A stretch of 17,812 nucleotides of DNA from positions 1 through 17,812 of the forward strand of contig JAFGJF010000008.1 in assembly GCA_016929205.1 (NCBI GenBank), read 5' to 3'. The translations under genes and the position numbers were made by a program. The notes below the pieces were generated by a model, which was not told where the DNA came from, ran no database searches, and saw nothing but the letters and a program-made list of their open reading frames with translations. The DNA is from Anaerolineae bacterium. GTDB lineage: Bacteria; Chloroflexota; Anaerolineae; JAFGEY01. Within the stretch, counting starts at the first letter, position 1, and each line of letters starts with the position of its first letter. Positions 1-7,500 of this stretch are shown piece after piece.

Positions 1-930
1 GAGCGAAAACTGGTAGACCAACTGCGCTTCATCCGTCCCGCCGCCGGGCAGCGCTTGGCCGAAATAGCTCACGTTCTCCTCGTGCGGTACGTTGGTTTCA
101 GTAATCATCATCACGCCGGGCGCGGCAGCATCGAGCACGGCACGCAAGAGCTTGACGACCTCGTGCGTCTGCGGCAAATGAATGCAAGTCGTGCCGATTT
201 CTTTCCACAGATAAGCGATGGCGTCAAGGCGGATCAATTCTGCGCCTTGGTCGACGTAAAACAAGAACAGGTCGATGATATCCAGCATCAGATCGGGACT
301 GTGGTAATCGAGGTCAATCTGATCGGCACTGAACGTGGTCCAGACCCATTTCTCGCCCTCAACGGTTTGCACGGCAGTCAACAGGGGTAGCGCACGCGGG
401 CGAACAACCGTCGACAGATCGATGTCCGGCTCGACAGCAATGAAATAGTCTGTATACGGCGCTTCGCCGCACTTGTAGGCATGAAACCATGCGCTGTGCT
501 GCGAGATATGATTGATCACGCCGTCAAACATCAAGCGAAAACGGGTGCCGAGCCGCGATACATCATTCCACCCTCCCCACTCGGGATTAACCTGTCGATA
601 ATCGATCACCGAAAAGCCGTCGTCTGACGAATAAGGATAAAAAGGCAGGATGTGGATGGCGCTGACCACACCATCGAGTGTCTGCTCTGCAAATTCGGCC
701 AGCGACCGGAATGGCGCTTTACCCGCTTCCCTTACCTGGTCGCCATAAGTAATGAGAATCGCATCGCGTTGGCTCAACCGCTCCGAAAGCGGACGACGAT
801 CTGCTGACAACCCGGGATGAGTTTGGCAAAATCCGTGCAGCCGTTTTTCTAGTTTCGGCCACATCGTGACTGCAATCTGCTCGCCGTAAAGAAAAGTCAG
901 GTGCTTGCGAATACGCTCTCGAGGGGTCAT
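1..930 (-). CDS. GH13_18 sugar phosphorylase (glucosylglycerate/sucrose phosphorylase-like), 3' end outside the window
   Basis: These are the first 310 residues of a GH13 subfamily 18 enzyme, a group that phosphorolyses alpha-glucosides (sucrose, glucosylglycerol, glucosylglycerate) to alpha-glucose 1-phosphate. The reading frame is open to the left edge, and full-length relatives run to about 560 residues, so the C-terminal part of the barrel and domain C are missing. Visible motifs are SSDDGFSVIDY (101-111), the FDGVINH block (135-141), the nucleophile Asp236 in IRLDAIAYLWKE, and the acid/base Glu278 in ITETNVPH. From memory the sequence resembles E. coli YcjM (glucosylglycerate phosphorylase) more than classical sucrose phosphorylase, but the acceptor sugar cannot be read from this fragment. 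The ATG is preceded by AAGGAGAG at good spacing and lies 12 bases after the stop of the YpdA-like gene, so the two are probably one operon. A cytoplasmic protein is expected, since no signal peptide is seen. Confidence 0.9.
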   Translation of the reverse strand, partial: MTPRERIRKHLTFLYGEQIAVTMWPKLEKRLHGFCQTHPGLSADRRPLSERLSQRDAILITYGDQVREAGKAPFRSLAEFAEQTLDGVVSAIHILPFYPYSSDDGFSVIDYRQVNPEWGGWNDVSRLGTRFRLMFDGVINHISQHSAWFHAYKCGEAPYTDYFIAVEPDIDLSTVVRPRALPLLTAVQTVEGEKWVWTTFSADQIDLDYHSPDLMLDIIDLFLFYVDQGAELIRLDAIAYLWKEIGTTCIHLPQTHEVVKLLRAVLDAAAPGVMMITETNVPHEENVSYFGQALPGGGTDEAQLVYQFSL

Positions 931-942
931 CGCGGTCTCTCC

Positions 943-2034
943 TTAATTCGCACGGATTTCGACAAAGGGCATATCATATTTCCGCCGCCCGATCGTGCCC
1001 ACGACCGGCCATTGGCCAGTGATAGTGTGAGCGATCCGTGAGACGTGATGGTGGCAATTCTCGATAAACAGATTATAGCGCACCTGGTTGCCCGAAGCTG
1101 CTGTGCCAGCCACGTACAAGCCAGGGATGTCGGTCTCCATCGTTTCAGAGTCAAAAACCGGGACGCGTTCCTGACCCTGCAGCGTCACCCCAACAGACTC
1201 GAGCAGCGTCAGATCAGCCTCAAAACCGGTGCACAACAGAACAAAATCAGCCGGATGTGTGATCGCTTTGCCTTCGTTCACGTCTTCAAGAATCACGTGC
1301 GACGGTGTGATCTCGATCGGCACCGTTTCTGGATAGAACTGGATGGCGCCAACGCGGATTTGGGTCTTGAGATCGGGCAAAACAGTCGCTTTGACGAGTT
1401 TTTCATCGAATTGGACGCGGCGATAACAGATCGCTACCTCTGCTCCACAGCGCCAGCAACGCAGCGCGGCCTCAACCGCCGAGTTTCTCCCCCCCACTAC
1501 CAGCAATCGTTTGCGAAAATAGTCATGCGGATCGCGAAAATAGTGGCTGACGTGCGGCAGCGCCTCGCCGGGAATATCCAGACAGTGTGGTTTGGTCATG
1601 TCGCCTGTGGCCAATACAACGCGCTTGGCCCAAAAAATGCGCTGGCCCAGATCTGCTCCCTCACCCGACAGTGGCCTGGTTTGCAACTCAAATCCATCCT
1701 CCACCCGTCTGAGATCAAGCACTGGCTCATACGTGTTGATCGACAAATCAAACTGCTCGACCACAGCGCGCAGGTAGGCCAAATAGTCTTCCCCTGTGAT
1801 CCGTTGCTGGTGATTATTTTGCATCGGCACACCGGCAATCGCCAGCCGCTCAGACGTGCTGAAAAAATACGTGTTACGCGGCCACCAGGCAAACGTATGT
1901 CCGATCTGGTGCGCGTCCAGGTGCGCATAGTCCACTCCAGCTTGCTTGAACGCCACAGCCAGTTCCAGGCCAATCGGCCCCGCGCCGACGATGGCCACAT
2001 CAGTACGTACGGCGTAGTGCATATCCTGGTTCAT
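943..2034 (-). CDS. YpdA-like FAD/NAD(P)H-dependent oxidoreductase
   Basis: This 363-residue protein is a two-dinucleotide-binding flavoprotein of the YpdA group, known in Firmicutes as bacillithiol disulfide reductase. The FAD-binding motif GAGPIG is at 17-22, an ATG-type motif (VVLATGD) at 138-144, the second Rossmann motif [12 protein letters not shown] at 179-190, and the C-terminal FAD motif GLYVAGTA at 305-312. A YpdA-typical stretch, [10 protein letters not shown], is at 55-64. The position equivalent to the cysteine in the YpdA motif GGGPCG is Ile21 here, so the Firmicute mechanism may not apply. The start at 2034 is chosen because AAGGA lies 8 bases upstream. In-frame starts at 2043 and 2076 are possible, the latter only 4 bases after the upstream stop but with no clear ribosome-binding site. 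It lies between the SUMF1/sialidase fusion and the GH13 phosphorylase and is probably co-transcribed with both. The substrate is unknown. Confidence 0.85.
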   Translation of the reverse strand: MNQDMHYAVRTDVAIVGAGPIGLELAVAFKQAGVDYAHLDAHQIGHTFAWWPRNTYFFSTSERLAIAGVPMQNNHQQRITGEDYLAYLRAVVEQFDLSINTYEPVLDLRRVEDGFELQTRPLSGEGADLGQRIFWAKRVVLATGDMTKPHCLDIPGEALPHVSHYFRDPHDYFRKRLLVVGGRNSAVEAALRCWRCGAEVAICYRRVQFDEKLVKATVLPDLKTQIRVGAIQFYPETVPIEITPSHVILEDVNEGKAITHPADFVLLCTGFEADLTLLESVGVTLQGQERVPVFDSETMETDIPGLYVAGTAASGNQVRYNLFIENCHHHVSRIAHTITGQWPVVGTIGRRKYDMPFVEIRAN

Positions 2035-2080
2035 ATGATACATCCTTATCTTGTCAATCCGGTACGGTTTTGGCATTAAC

Positions 2081-4036
2081 CTAGGTCAGCCAGGCCATGT
2101 TGAACCGGTAATGCAATGCACTCGAGATCAAGTGGATCACGCCATCCGGCGTCTGCGTGGCCGCCATATAGCCGCGTGGCTCAGCATGTATTGCATCAAG
2201 CACAAAGCGGCTCGTCCACGCGCCCCCGTCAAGCTCATGGTCCTCGTGACCGGGTGTGATGAGCCTTCTGACTGGCCAACTCGCTCCCTCATCAAACGAC
2301 AGTGCCGCAAAGAGGCCATAGCCACGATACGTTTTCCCCTCAGCACCCGTGAACACCATCCCCTCGACCCACGGCCAATCCGGGTGATCACGCCTGGCCG
2401 ACGAGTCGGTGAACGAAACGAACAACAGCGGCCCTTCGCGCAGCCGCATCAACACCAACCGCTGCCCACCATCGATCGGCGGAAAGGGACTGGCTGCATA
2501 GGTCCACGTCTCGCCCATATCGCTCGACCGGCTCATCGGCATCCGTTCACCAATGTTGTCCCCACGACCAAAGGCCAACAAGCTGCCATCCTTTAGCTGC
2601 ACAACACCGGCGTGGATCCCGGCGATCGTGCCGCCAGATGGGTCATATTGAAAATCAGGCTGGAGCGTGCCCGCACCAGGATCGACCCAGGTCAAGCCGT
2701 CATCGCGACTAACGTGGATTGCGGTACCGCCATGACCACCATACACTGCATCACACGGCTGGATCAGATACCCCTCTTGCGTCATGCTCGTCCCGCTAAT
2801 CACCTGGTTGCGCGGCTGGTGCTGCGAATTGATCAGCCTTGGCTTGGACCAGGTCACGCCATTGTCAGTACTGGTACGCATAACTAAAGCCAAGTTGGCC
2901 CACATTCCAGCCGCTTCCAGCCCGTTAAAATGGTACAATGTTCCTTTGCCGTCGTTAAACAACGCCGAACCGGTCATGTTACGGTCTGGGGCGTTGAAAA
3001 ACTCGGACGGCAAATCCCATTGCGCACACTTGCCTCGCAAGCGACTTCCCAGAATCGTCATCTCGCGCCCTCGTTCCCGCACACAAGAAAACCACACAGC
3101 TAACAAATCGCCGTTGTCGCACCAGGTGAGGCTGGGACAGTGGTTGTGTAAATACATCGGCACGGCATCGGGGTCCTCTGGCCAACGAACAAAGGGAACT
3201 GGACCGGCAAAATAAGGCTGGTTTGGATCGCACTCTCGCCAATCGACAGCAGTCTGCGGCACACCGGTGGCCCACAGTTTAGGTTTTGGTGAAGGTTTTG
3301 GTTTGGTAGTAGATAGTGCCGACTTGACTATGCGAAATCCAATCAGCCAGTGCTTATCCTCGGGCAGCGTGCCCAGGCGGTTGGCTGAACGCAAAAAAGG
3401 CAGCTCGACATTGTGGCTTCCACCCCGCGTGACCTTGAACAGCCCTGGTGCACAGCCAACCGGATCGATCTGATCCTCCGGCCTGTACGGGCCATACCAA
3501 TCGTAACACCATTCTTCGACGATACCGTGCATGTCGTGCAACCCCCAGGCATTTGCTGGAGTGCGCCCCACGTGCAGCGGCACTGGCGTCGGATGCCAAC
3601 CTTCATGCTGATGGCGATGATACTGTTCAGGCAACGCATCGCCGGTATAAAAAGCCGTATCCGTCCCCGCGCGGCAAGCATACTCCCACTCGGTTTCAGT
3701 CGGCAGCCGATATAGCCCGCCTTTTTTGTGTGATGTACTTTCTCTTTCCGACAACCAGTCGCAAAAAGCAGCCGCATCGTGCCAACTGACAAAAAGCACA
3801 GGTTCGTCATCGTCATTCGACAAACCGCGCAAACCACGATAGGCACAATGGGCTGGATCAAACTGCTCATATTGCGCGTTCGTCACCGGCGTCGTCGCCA
3901 TCCAGAATGGAGAAGCGATCTGTGCTCTGTGTACGGGCCGCTCATCATAGTCGCCATCCGCCTGCCCCATCAGAAAACTGCCCGGCTCAATGCGCACAAG
4001 CGTCATACCAATCGAGTTGACCACCGTATCGGACAT
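2081..4036 (-). CDS. SUMF1/FGE-like domain fused to BNR (sialidase-like) beta-propeller
   Basis: A 651-residue protein with two domains. Residues 1-240 have the formylglycine-generating-enzyme (SUMF1) fold: [16 protein letters not shown] (9-24), [13 protein letters not shown] (83-95), [15 protein letters not shown] (110-124), VTRGGSH (202-208) and IGFRIVK (232-238). The two copper-binding cysteines expected shortly after RGGS in true FGE are absent (Val210 and Leu215), so sulfatase activation is unlikely. A Lys/Pro-rich linker (243-253) leads to a sialidase-like domain (about 255-651) with four Asp boxes: STDNGVTW (389), SRDDGLTW (443), SSDMGETW (504) and SFDEGASW (580). The start at 4036 has AAAGGA 6 bases upstream; an earlier GTG at 4102 would add 22 residues without a good site. 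No signal peptide is visible, so it may act on imported sugars or be exported in an unusual way. Substrate unknown. It is probably co-transcribed with the downstream oxidoreductase and phosphorylase. Confidence 0.85.
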   Translation of the reverse strand: MSDTVVNSIGMTLVRIEPGSFLMGQADGDYDERPVHRAQIASPFWMATTPVTNAQYEQFDPAHCAYRGLRGLSNDDDEPVLFVSWHDAAAFCDWLSERESTSHKKGGLYRLPTETEWEYACRAGTDTAFYTGDALPEQYHRHQHEGWHPTPVPLHVGRTPANAWGLHDMHGIVEEWCYDWYGPYRPEDQIDPVGCAPGLFKVTRGGSHNVELPFLRSANRLGTLPEDKHWLIGFRIVKSALSTTKPKPSPKPKLWATGVPQTAVDWRECDPNQPYFAGPVPFVRWPEDPDAVPMYLHNHCPSLTWCDNGDLLAVWFSCVRERGREMTILGSRLRGKCAQWDLPSEFFNAPDRNMTGSALFNDGKGTLYHFNGLEAAGMWANLALVMRTSTDNGVTWSKPRLINSQHQPRNQVISGTSMTQEGYLIQPCDAVYGGHGGTAIHVSRDDGLTWVDPGAGTLQPDFQYDPSGGTIAGIHAGVVQLKDGSLLAFGRGDNIGERMPMSRSSDMGETWTYAASPFPPIDGGQRLVLMRLREGPLLFVSFTDSSARRDHPDWPWVEGMVFTGAEGKTYRGYGLFAALSFDEGASWPVRRLITPGHEDHELDGGAWTSRFVLDAIHAEPRGYMAATQTPDGVIHLISSALHYRFNMAWLT

Positions 4037-4102
4037 GTCGAATCCTTTCGTAGAGACAGCCAGCACAGATATTACCCGACTATAGATGCGACTAGCATTC
4101 AC

Positions 4103-4483
4103 TCACGAGCGAATTTTGCGCGCCAGTAATGATTCAATACGTCCCAACAACTCTTTCACACGAAACGGTTTGACAATGTAATCGTCGGCGCCACGCTCCA
4201 CGCCGGCCATCATATCCTGCTCGGTACCCCTGGCTGTCAATATAATCACCGGGACGTCAGAAAATTCGCGCAGCCGCTCGCACACCGTCCAACCATCCAT
4301 TTTGGGCATCATGACGTCCAGGATAACGAGCATCGGATCGCACTCGCGCGCCAGCCGCAGGCCCTCCGACCCGGAATTGGCCACGCGGACATCGTAGCCG
4401 TTTTTGCACATAAAAACCTCAAACAGGTTCGTCAATTTTTTGTCGTCATCGACTATTAAAATACACTGTTTTTCTTTATTCAT
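4103..4483 (-). CDS. Stand-alone response-regulator receiver domain (CheY-like)
   Basis: A 126-residue protein consisting only of a receiver domain. The acidic pocket is Asp12-Asp13, the phospho-acceptor Asp56 (VILDVMMPKMDGW), the switch Thr83 (IILTAR) and the conserved Lys105 (DYIVKPF). No output domain follows, so it must act through a partner. No histidine kinase is present in the window. The start at 4483 is preferred because GGAG lies 6 bases upstream and the N-terminus matches the family; an in-frame extension to 4567 would overlap the upstream gene and adds unalignable residues. It sits 64 bases after the exonuclease-like gene and 66 bases before the SUMF1/sialidase start, on the same strand as both. 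Confidence 0.92.
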   Translation of the reverse strand: MNKEKQCILIVDDDKKLTNLFEVFMCKNGYDVRVANSGSEGLRLARECDPMLVILDVMMPKMDGWTVCERLREFSDVPVIILTARGTEQDMMAGVERGADDYIVKPFRVKELLGRIESLLARKIRS

Positions 4484-4514
4484 CCTCTGCTCCGCGCACC
4501 AGGCACCGGCATAG

Positions 4515-4543
4515 TTGACAGCTACCCGCGCCTGTGCTAAGAT
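4515..4543 (+). promoter_or_regulatory. Candidate sigma-70 promoter antisense to the exonuclease-like gene
   Basis: On the plus strand there is TTGACA (4515-4520), a 17-base spacer, and TAAGAT (4538-4543) preceded by TGC, which is an extended -10 element. Initiation would fall near 4550, at the stop codon of the leftward exonuclease-like gene, and give an RNA antisense to it. No plus-strand gene starts here. The match is good, but no transcript evidence is available and the site could be fortuitous. Confidence 0.35.
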
Positions 4544-4547
4544 CCAT

Positions 4548-5243
4548 TTACACCATCCAACCGACAAACTTGCTGCGAGGCCAAGGCTTGCGCTTCATCC
4601 AGGATGTATCGGGTTCGGGCAGTTTGAATGAGTCGCGAACGGTGAGCAGATTGCCCGAGGCTTTGGACATACGGCCGTAGCTGGTGCGCCATTGAATGCC
4701 TTGGTTATTGAGCGCGGCCGTGTACACTGCCTCGGTCGCGCGTACGTCTTGAGCAACGTATTGCAGGACCAGATCGTATTGGCCTTCCATCCATAGGCGA
4801 GGCGCATCAGCACCGCTGATCCCGGTGGTTTTGCTACTGCCGACAGCCTCTGCCGCTTTGGCAAGCTGAATTGAAAACCCTTTCAGGCAGTGAAACCAAA
4901 ACATCATATCCGTGTGCCGCCAGGCCAGATCGATGCATTCCGCTTTCAACCCGGAAGCGTTTGCCAGAACGCGAAAATCAAAGCCTGCACCGTTCCAGGT
5001 CACAATGGTATAGCCAGACTGGTTCATGTCGGCCAAATATTGAACGAGCGATTGTGCAGTCTGCTCCGTCAAGGATGCGCCACTAACCTGACTGTCGCCA
5101 TCTCGCTCGCACCAAAGCTGCAAATCATCATCGCTGGTTAGCGTTGCGGCAACCGTGATCTGCGGCACATAGCTGTCCAAATTCAGAGAGCCCTGGATGT
5201 ATTCAGTTTCCATATCAAACAACAGATAGCGTTCTGACATCAT
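4548..5243 (-). CDS. DEDDy-type 3'-5' exonuclease-like protein (RNase H fold)
   Basis: A 231-residue protein with the three exonuclease motifs of the DnaQ-like superfamily: Asp10 and Glu12 in LLFDMETEY, Asp89 in TWNGAGFDF, and a Tyr162-x3-Asp166 motif in YVAQDVRA, which places it in the DEDDy class. Two-metal 3'-5' nucleic-acid hydrolysis is predicted; the substrate (DNA or RNA) is not known. The protein is the nuclease domain alone, with a Trp/Lys-rich tail (DTSWMKRKPWPRSK at 212-225) and no polymerase or helicase domain. Two adjacent ATGs (5243, 5240) follow AAAGGA; the first is used. It is divergent from a second nuclease-like gene and is the first gene of the leftward set. Confidence 0.8.
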   Translation of the reverse strand: MMSERYLLFDMETEYIQGSLNLDSYVPQITVAATLTSDDDLQLWCERDGDSQVSGASLTEQTAQSLVQYLADMNQSGYTIVTWNGAGFDFRVLANASGLKAECIDLAWRHTDMMFWFHCLKGFSIQLAKAAEAVGSSKTTGISGADAPRLWMEGQYDLVLQYVAQDVRATEAVYTAALNNQGIQWRTSYGRMSKASGNLLTVRDSFKLPEPDTSWMKRKPWPRSKFVGWMV

Positions 5244-5268
5244 TTACATCCTTTCCATGAACACACAA

Positions 5269-5274
5269 ATTGTA
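5269..5274 (-). promoter_or_regulatory. Weak candidate -10 box for the leftward exonuclease-like gene
   Basis: On the minus strand TACAAT lies about 26 bases before the exonuclease start codon, in the short gap between the divergent genes. No convincing -35 hexamer is found at the right distance, so this is only a candidate for the divergent promoter region. Confidence 0.25.
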
Positions 5275-5293
5275 TTCGAAAAAAGGTGGCCAT

Positions 5294-5980
5294 TTGCCTA
5301 GTTCTCAAACACCCCACATCGGCACCATGCGCGAGAAATCACTCCATGCCGCGATAAAGACATGGTATGCCCAACCGGGCGATGCAGTCGAAATCTCCAT
5401 AGACGGGTTTGTGATTGACATCGTTCGCGGCAAGCAGTTGATCGAGATCCAAACCGGCAACTTTGGCGGGATGAAACAAAAACTGTTGACCCTGATCGAG
5501 CACCATCCGGTAAGGTTGGTCTACCCTATCGCGCAAGAGAAATGGATCGTCCGCGTTGAAGCCGATGGCCACACCCGGATTGGCCGGCGCAAGTCGCCCA
5601 AGCGAGGACGGTTGGAGCACCTTTTTGATCAATTGGTCAGCTTTCCCGAGTTCATTGCCCATCCCAATTTTGAGATCGAGGTGTTGTTCGTCCAGGCAGA
5701 GCAGATCCTGTGCAATGACGGACAAGGAAGCTGGCGGCGCAAGCGTTGGAGCGTCCACGATCACCGCTTGCTTGATGTCATGGGTAAGGTGAAACTGGGT
5801 TCACCCGCAGATTTTTCGTTGTTGCTTGTCGATGCACTGCCTCGTCCCTTTACGAACCGCGAACTGGCTGACACACTCAAACTGCCTCGCCGACTGGCAC
5901 AAAAAATGACATACTGCCTGCGCAAAATGGGCGTCATTTCTGTCGTTGGGAAAAAAAGCCATGCGTTCCTGTACGAATGA
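5294..5980 (+). CDS. Hypothetical protein; possible PD-(D/E)XK nuclease fold with C-terminal winged helix
   Basis: A 228-residue protein of no family I recognise with certainty. Near the N-terminus (about 13-57) an acidic helix (MREKSLHAAIKTW) is followed by FVIDIVRGKQLIEIQTGNF. Its Asp42, Glu51 and Gln53 fit the E...D...ExQ arrangement of the PD-(D/E)XK superfamily, where Gln sometimes replaces Lys (as in CoiA-type proteins). The middle is rich in Lys/Arg (RRKSPKRGR). Residues about 180-228 (FTNRELADTLKLPRRLAQKM and on) look like a winged helix-turn-helix. A DNA-associated role is inferred. The start is uncertain: TTG at 5294 has AAGGTGG just upstream, ATG at 5327 has no good site, and an in-frame TTG exists at 5270. 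It diverges from the exonuclease-like gene and converges on tRNA-Arg. Confidence 0.65.
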   Translation: MPSSQTPHIGTMREKSLHAAIKTWYAQPGDAVEISIDGFVIDIVRGKQLIEIQTGNFGGMKQKLLTLIEHHPVRLVYPIAQEKWIVRVEADGHTRIGRRKSPKRGRLEHLFDQLVSFPEFIAHPNFEIEVLFVQAEQILCNDGQGSWRRKRWSVHDHRLLDVMGKVKLGSPADFSLLLVDALPRPFTNRELADTLKLPRRLAQKMTYCLRKMGVISVVGKKSHAFLYE

Positions 5981-6001
5981 AAAAAGCGGGCAACTGCCCG
6001 C
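5980..6001 (-). terminator. Intrinsic terminator of tRNA-Arg
   Basis: The inverted repeat GCGGGCA/TGCCCGC (5986-5992 and 5995-6001; realistically a 6-bp stem with a 4-base loop) is followed on the minus strand by six T residues (plus-strand A run 5980-5985). It lies 4 bases past the tRNA 3' end. The T run reaches the last base of the stop codon of the convergent protein gene. There is no T run on the plus strand, so it should act mainly leftward. Confidence 0.8.
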
Positions 6002-6005
6002 CAAA

Positions 6006-6078
6006 CGCCCCCAGCGCGACTCGAACACGCAACCTACTGCTTAGAAGGCAGTTGCTCTATCCATTGAGCTATAGGGGC
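6006..6078 (-). tRNA. tRNA-Arg (anticodon TCT)
   Basis: A 73-base cloverleaf is read leftward. The acceptor stem GCCCCTA pairs with TGGGGGC (one T-G wobble) and the discriminator base is G. The D stem is GCTC/GAGC. The anticodon stem ACTGC/GCAGT encloses the loop CTTCTAA with anticodon TCT, which reads AGA/AGG arginine codons. The T arm is GCGTG-TTCGAGT-CGCGC. The 3' CCA is not encoded. It has its own downstream terminator and a possible promoter upstream. No attachment-site repeat of its 3' end was seen nearby. Confidence 0.96.
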
Positions 6079-6097
6079 AATACACTCAACAGACCCA

Positions 6098-6127
6098 ATT
6101 TTACCATACCACGCCCAAATGGGCAAA
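6098..6127 (-). promoter_or_regulatory. Candidate promoter of tRNA-Arg
   Basis: On the minus strand TTTGCC (6122-6127), an 18-base spacer and TAAAAT (6098-6103) lie 19 bases before the tRNA 5' end. Position and spacing suit a tRNA promoter, but the -35 match is partial. Confidence 0.35.
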
Positions 6128-6161
6128 CTCGTTCCGACCATCAGAGCCCCTCAAACTCAGC

Positions 6162-6191
6162 TTGACATTACGATACCACCCATTTTATAAT
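6162..6191 (+). promoter_or_regulatory. Near-consensus sigma-70 promoter for the rightward cluster
   Basis: TTGACA (6162-6167), an 18-base spacer and TATAAT (6186-6191) give a perfect match to both hexamers. Initiation is expected near 6198, about 50-60 bases before the CPBP gene. It is the only strong promoter seen before the run of five rightward genes ending at 10074. A second TATAAT at 6211-6216 has no -35 partner. Confidence 0.75.
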
Positions 6192-6260
6192 AGAGGCAGC
6201 AGCAAAGTGGTATAATGACTCGGTTCAAGGGAGCAATTGGCCTGATTGCAGAAAACAGCG

Positions 6261-6950
6261 ATGAGTCAAACGTATTCACGCATCTCCTTTTCGACTATCT
6301 TGCCGGCGTTGATCTTGATCGGCGGGCTGGACAGTCTATACCTGGTGGGTAACTGGTGGCTGCGTGCATTTATCGAGGTTAACGCCTTTTTGTGGGCGAT
6401 CTTGATGGTGTTTTTTCCACTGTTGGCTCTTCTGCAAAGACATATCAGCCTCGGCGAATTGGGATTTCGCAACGATTTGCAGGGTGCCTGGCAGTTTCCG
6501 GGCCTGCTATACTTGAGCGGAGCCATAGCCGGCATCGGCTGGCGACTGTGCGACCTGCTGATCACGGCTCAATTTCCCCAAACTGGCACAAATTGGAACA
6601 AGCAGACCACGCTCATCGCCTTCTTGAACGGGCTGATCGTGATCCCGTTAGTCGAAGAGGTTTTTTTCAGGGGATTCCTGCAAACCGGCCTTCAAGAGAG
6701 AATTGGACATCGCTGGGCGATCGTCGTGCAAGCATTGTTATTTGCCCTGCACCCGGTCCACCTTGCACAGGATGGCTTTCAGTCTGCCCTCTTTGTGCTC
6801 TTTGGGTTGGTGGCCGGCTTGATCTACGACAAGACAAAATCGATTTATCCGCTGCTGGCCGCGCACGGCGTGGCCAATGTGTTGCCCGATCTGCTCCACC
6901 TGTTGAGTGAATGGTGGTGGGCGACAGACTGGGTCCTTGGAGTACGATAA
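6261..6950 (+). CDS. CPBP-family intramembrane metalloprotease
   Basis: A 229-residue multi-pass membrane protein of the CPBP (CaaX protease and bacteriocin-processing) family, also called Abi. Hydrophobic segments occur at about 11-30, 41-59, 80-102, 118-131, 152-165, 175-190 and 196-215. The metal-binding motifs are EExxxR (Glu132, Glu133, Arg137 in VEEVFFRGFL), His164 in FALHPVH, and HxxxN (His202, Asn206 in AHGVANVL). All expected catalytic residues are present, so an active membrane protease is likely; its substrate is unknown. Start choice is uncertain: the ATG at 6261 has no clear ribosome-binding site, while an in-frame TTG at 6246 has AAGGGAG 12 bases upstream and would add 5 residues. 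The acetyltransferase start lies 2 bases after the stop. Confidence 0.9.
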   Translation: MSQTYSRISFSTILPALILIGGLDSLYLVGNWWLRAFIEVNAFLWAILMVFFPLLALLQRHISLGELGFRNDLQGAWQFPGLLYLSGAIAGIGWRLCDLLITAQFPQTGTNWNKQTTLIAFLNGLIVIPLVEEVFFRGFLQTGLQERIGHRWAIVVQALLFALHPVHLAQDGFQSALFVLFGLVAGLIYDKTKSIYPLLAAHGVANVLPDLLHLLSEWWWATDWVLGVR

Positions 6951-6952
6951 AT

Positions 6953-7483
6953 ATGATCTTTGGGAAAAAAACGCGGCTGCGCCGCATCGAACGTGAGGAT
7001 ATCCCCACCTTTGTACGTTGGTTTGGCGATCCGGACGTACGCGACTTTTTGCTCATCAACCGCCCCATTTCCAGAGCCGAAGAAGAACAGTGGTTCGAGA
7101 ACCAGCTCAAGAACGAAAGCACTGAACTCTTTGCCATCGAAACCACCGATGGTCAGGAAAACGTGCACATTGGCAACATTGGCCTGCACGACATCAACTG
7201 GCTCCACCGCCACGCCGAGCTGGGCGTCGTCATTGGTGAAAAAGAACACTGGAGCAAAGGCTATGGCAGCGATGCCATTCGCACACTGCTGCGTTTCGCC
7301 TTTCACGAAATGAACCTGCACCGCGTCTATTTACGTGTGTTCCAGGACAACGCGCGGGGCATCAGGGCTTATGAAAAATGCGGGTTCAAACACGAAGGGC
7401 GTATGCGCGAGGCGGTGTTTCGCAAAGGACGCTATTATGACGAATTGAGAATGAGCATCCTGGCGCACGAGTTTGAGATCTGA
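6953..7483 (+). CDS. GNAT-family N-acetyltransferase (RimJ/RimL type)
   Basis: A 176-residue GNAT protein of the RimJ/RimL-like branch, which transfers acetyl from acetyl-CoA to amines, often protein N-termini or small molecules. The acetyl-CoA pyrophosphate-binding segment is at 91-110, with SKGYGS at 101-106. The later motif follows at 133-144 (NARGIRAYEKCGF), with Asn133 and Tyr140 in the usual positions. The target cannot be predicted. The ATG at 6953 follows the CPBP stop by 2 bases, and GGAG sits about 10 bases upstream inside the end of that gene, which suggests translational coupling. An extension to 6911 would overlap the CPBP gene and is rejected. Confidence 0.93.
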   Translation: MIFGKKTRLRRIEREDIPTFVRWFGDPDVRDFLLINRPISRAEEEQWFENQLKNESTELFAIETTDGQENVHIGNIGLHDINWLHRHAELGVVIGEKEHWSKGYGSDAIRTLLRFAFHEMNLHRVYLRVFQDNARGIRAYEKCGFKHEGRMREAVFRKGRYYDELRMSILAHEFEI

Positions 7484-7500
7484 TCGAAAATCGGGTTGTT

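Noticed and set aside
1045..2079. Rightward 344-codon open frame
   Set aside because: It is the antisense shadow of the YpdA-like gene, whose own frame has clear FAD and NAD(P)H motifs.
3280..3320. Short repeats of a TTTTGGT-like unit
   Set aside because: They encode the Lys/Pro linker of the SUMF1/sialidase fusion and need no other explanation.
4484..4547. Possible hairpin (GCACAGGC with a bulged GCCTGGTGC) between the exonuclease-like and receiver genes
   Set aside because: The loop is long, the stem is imperfect and no T run follows, so it is not a convincing terminator.
6006..6078. tRNA-Arg as an integration site for a mobile element
   Set aside because: No duplicate of the tRNA 3' end and no integrase or other mobile gene was seen in the window.
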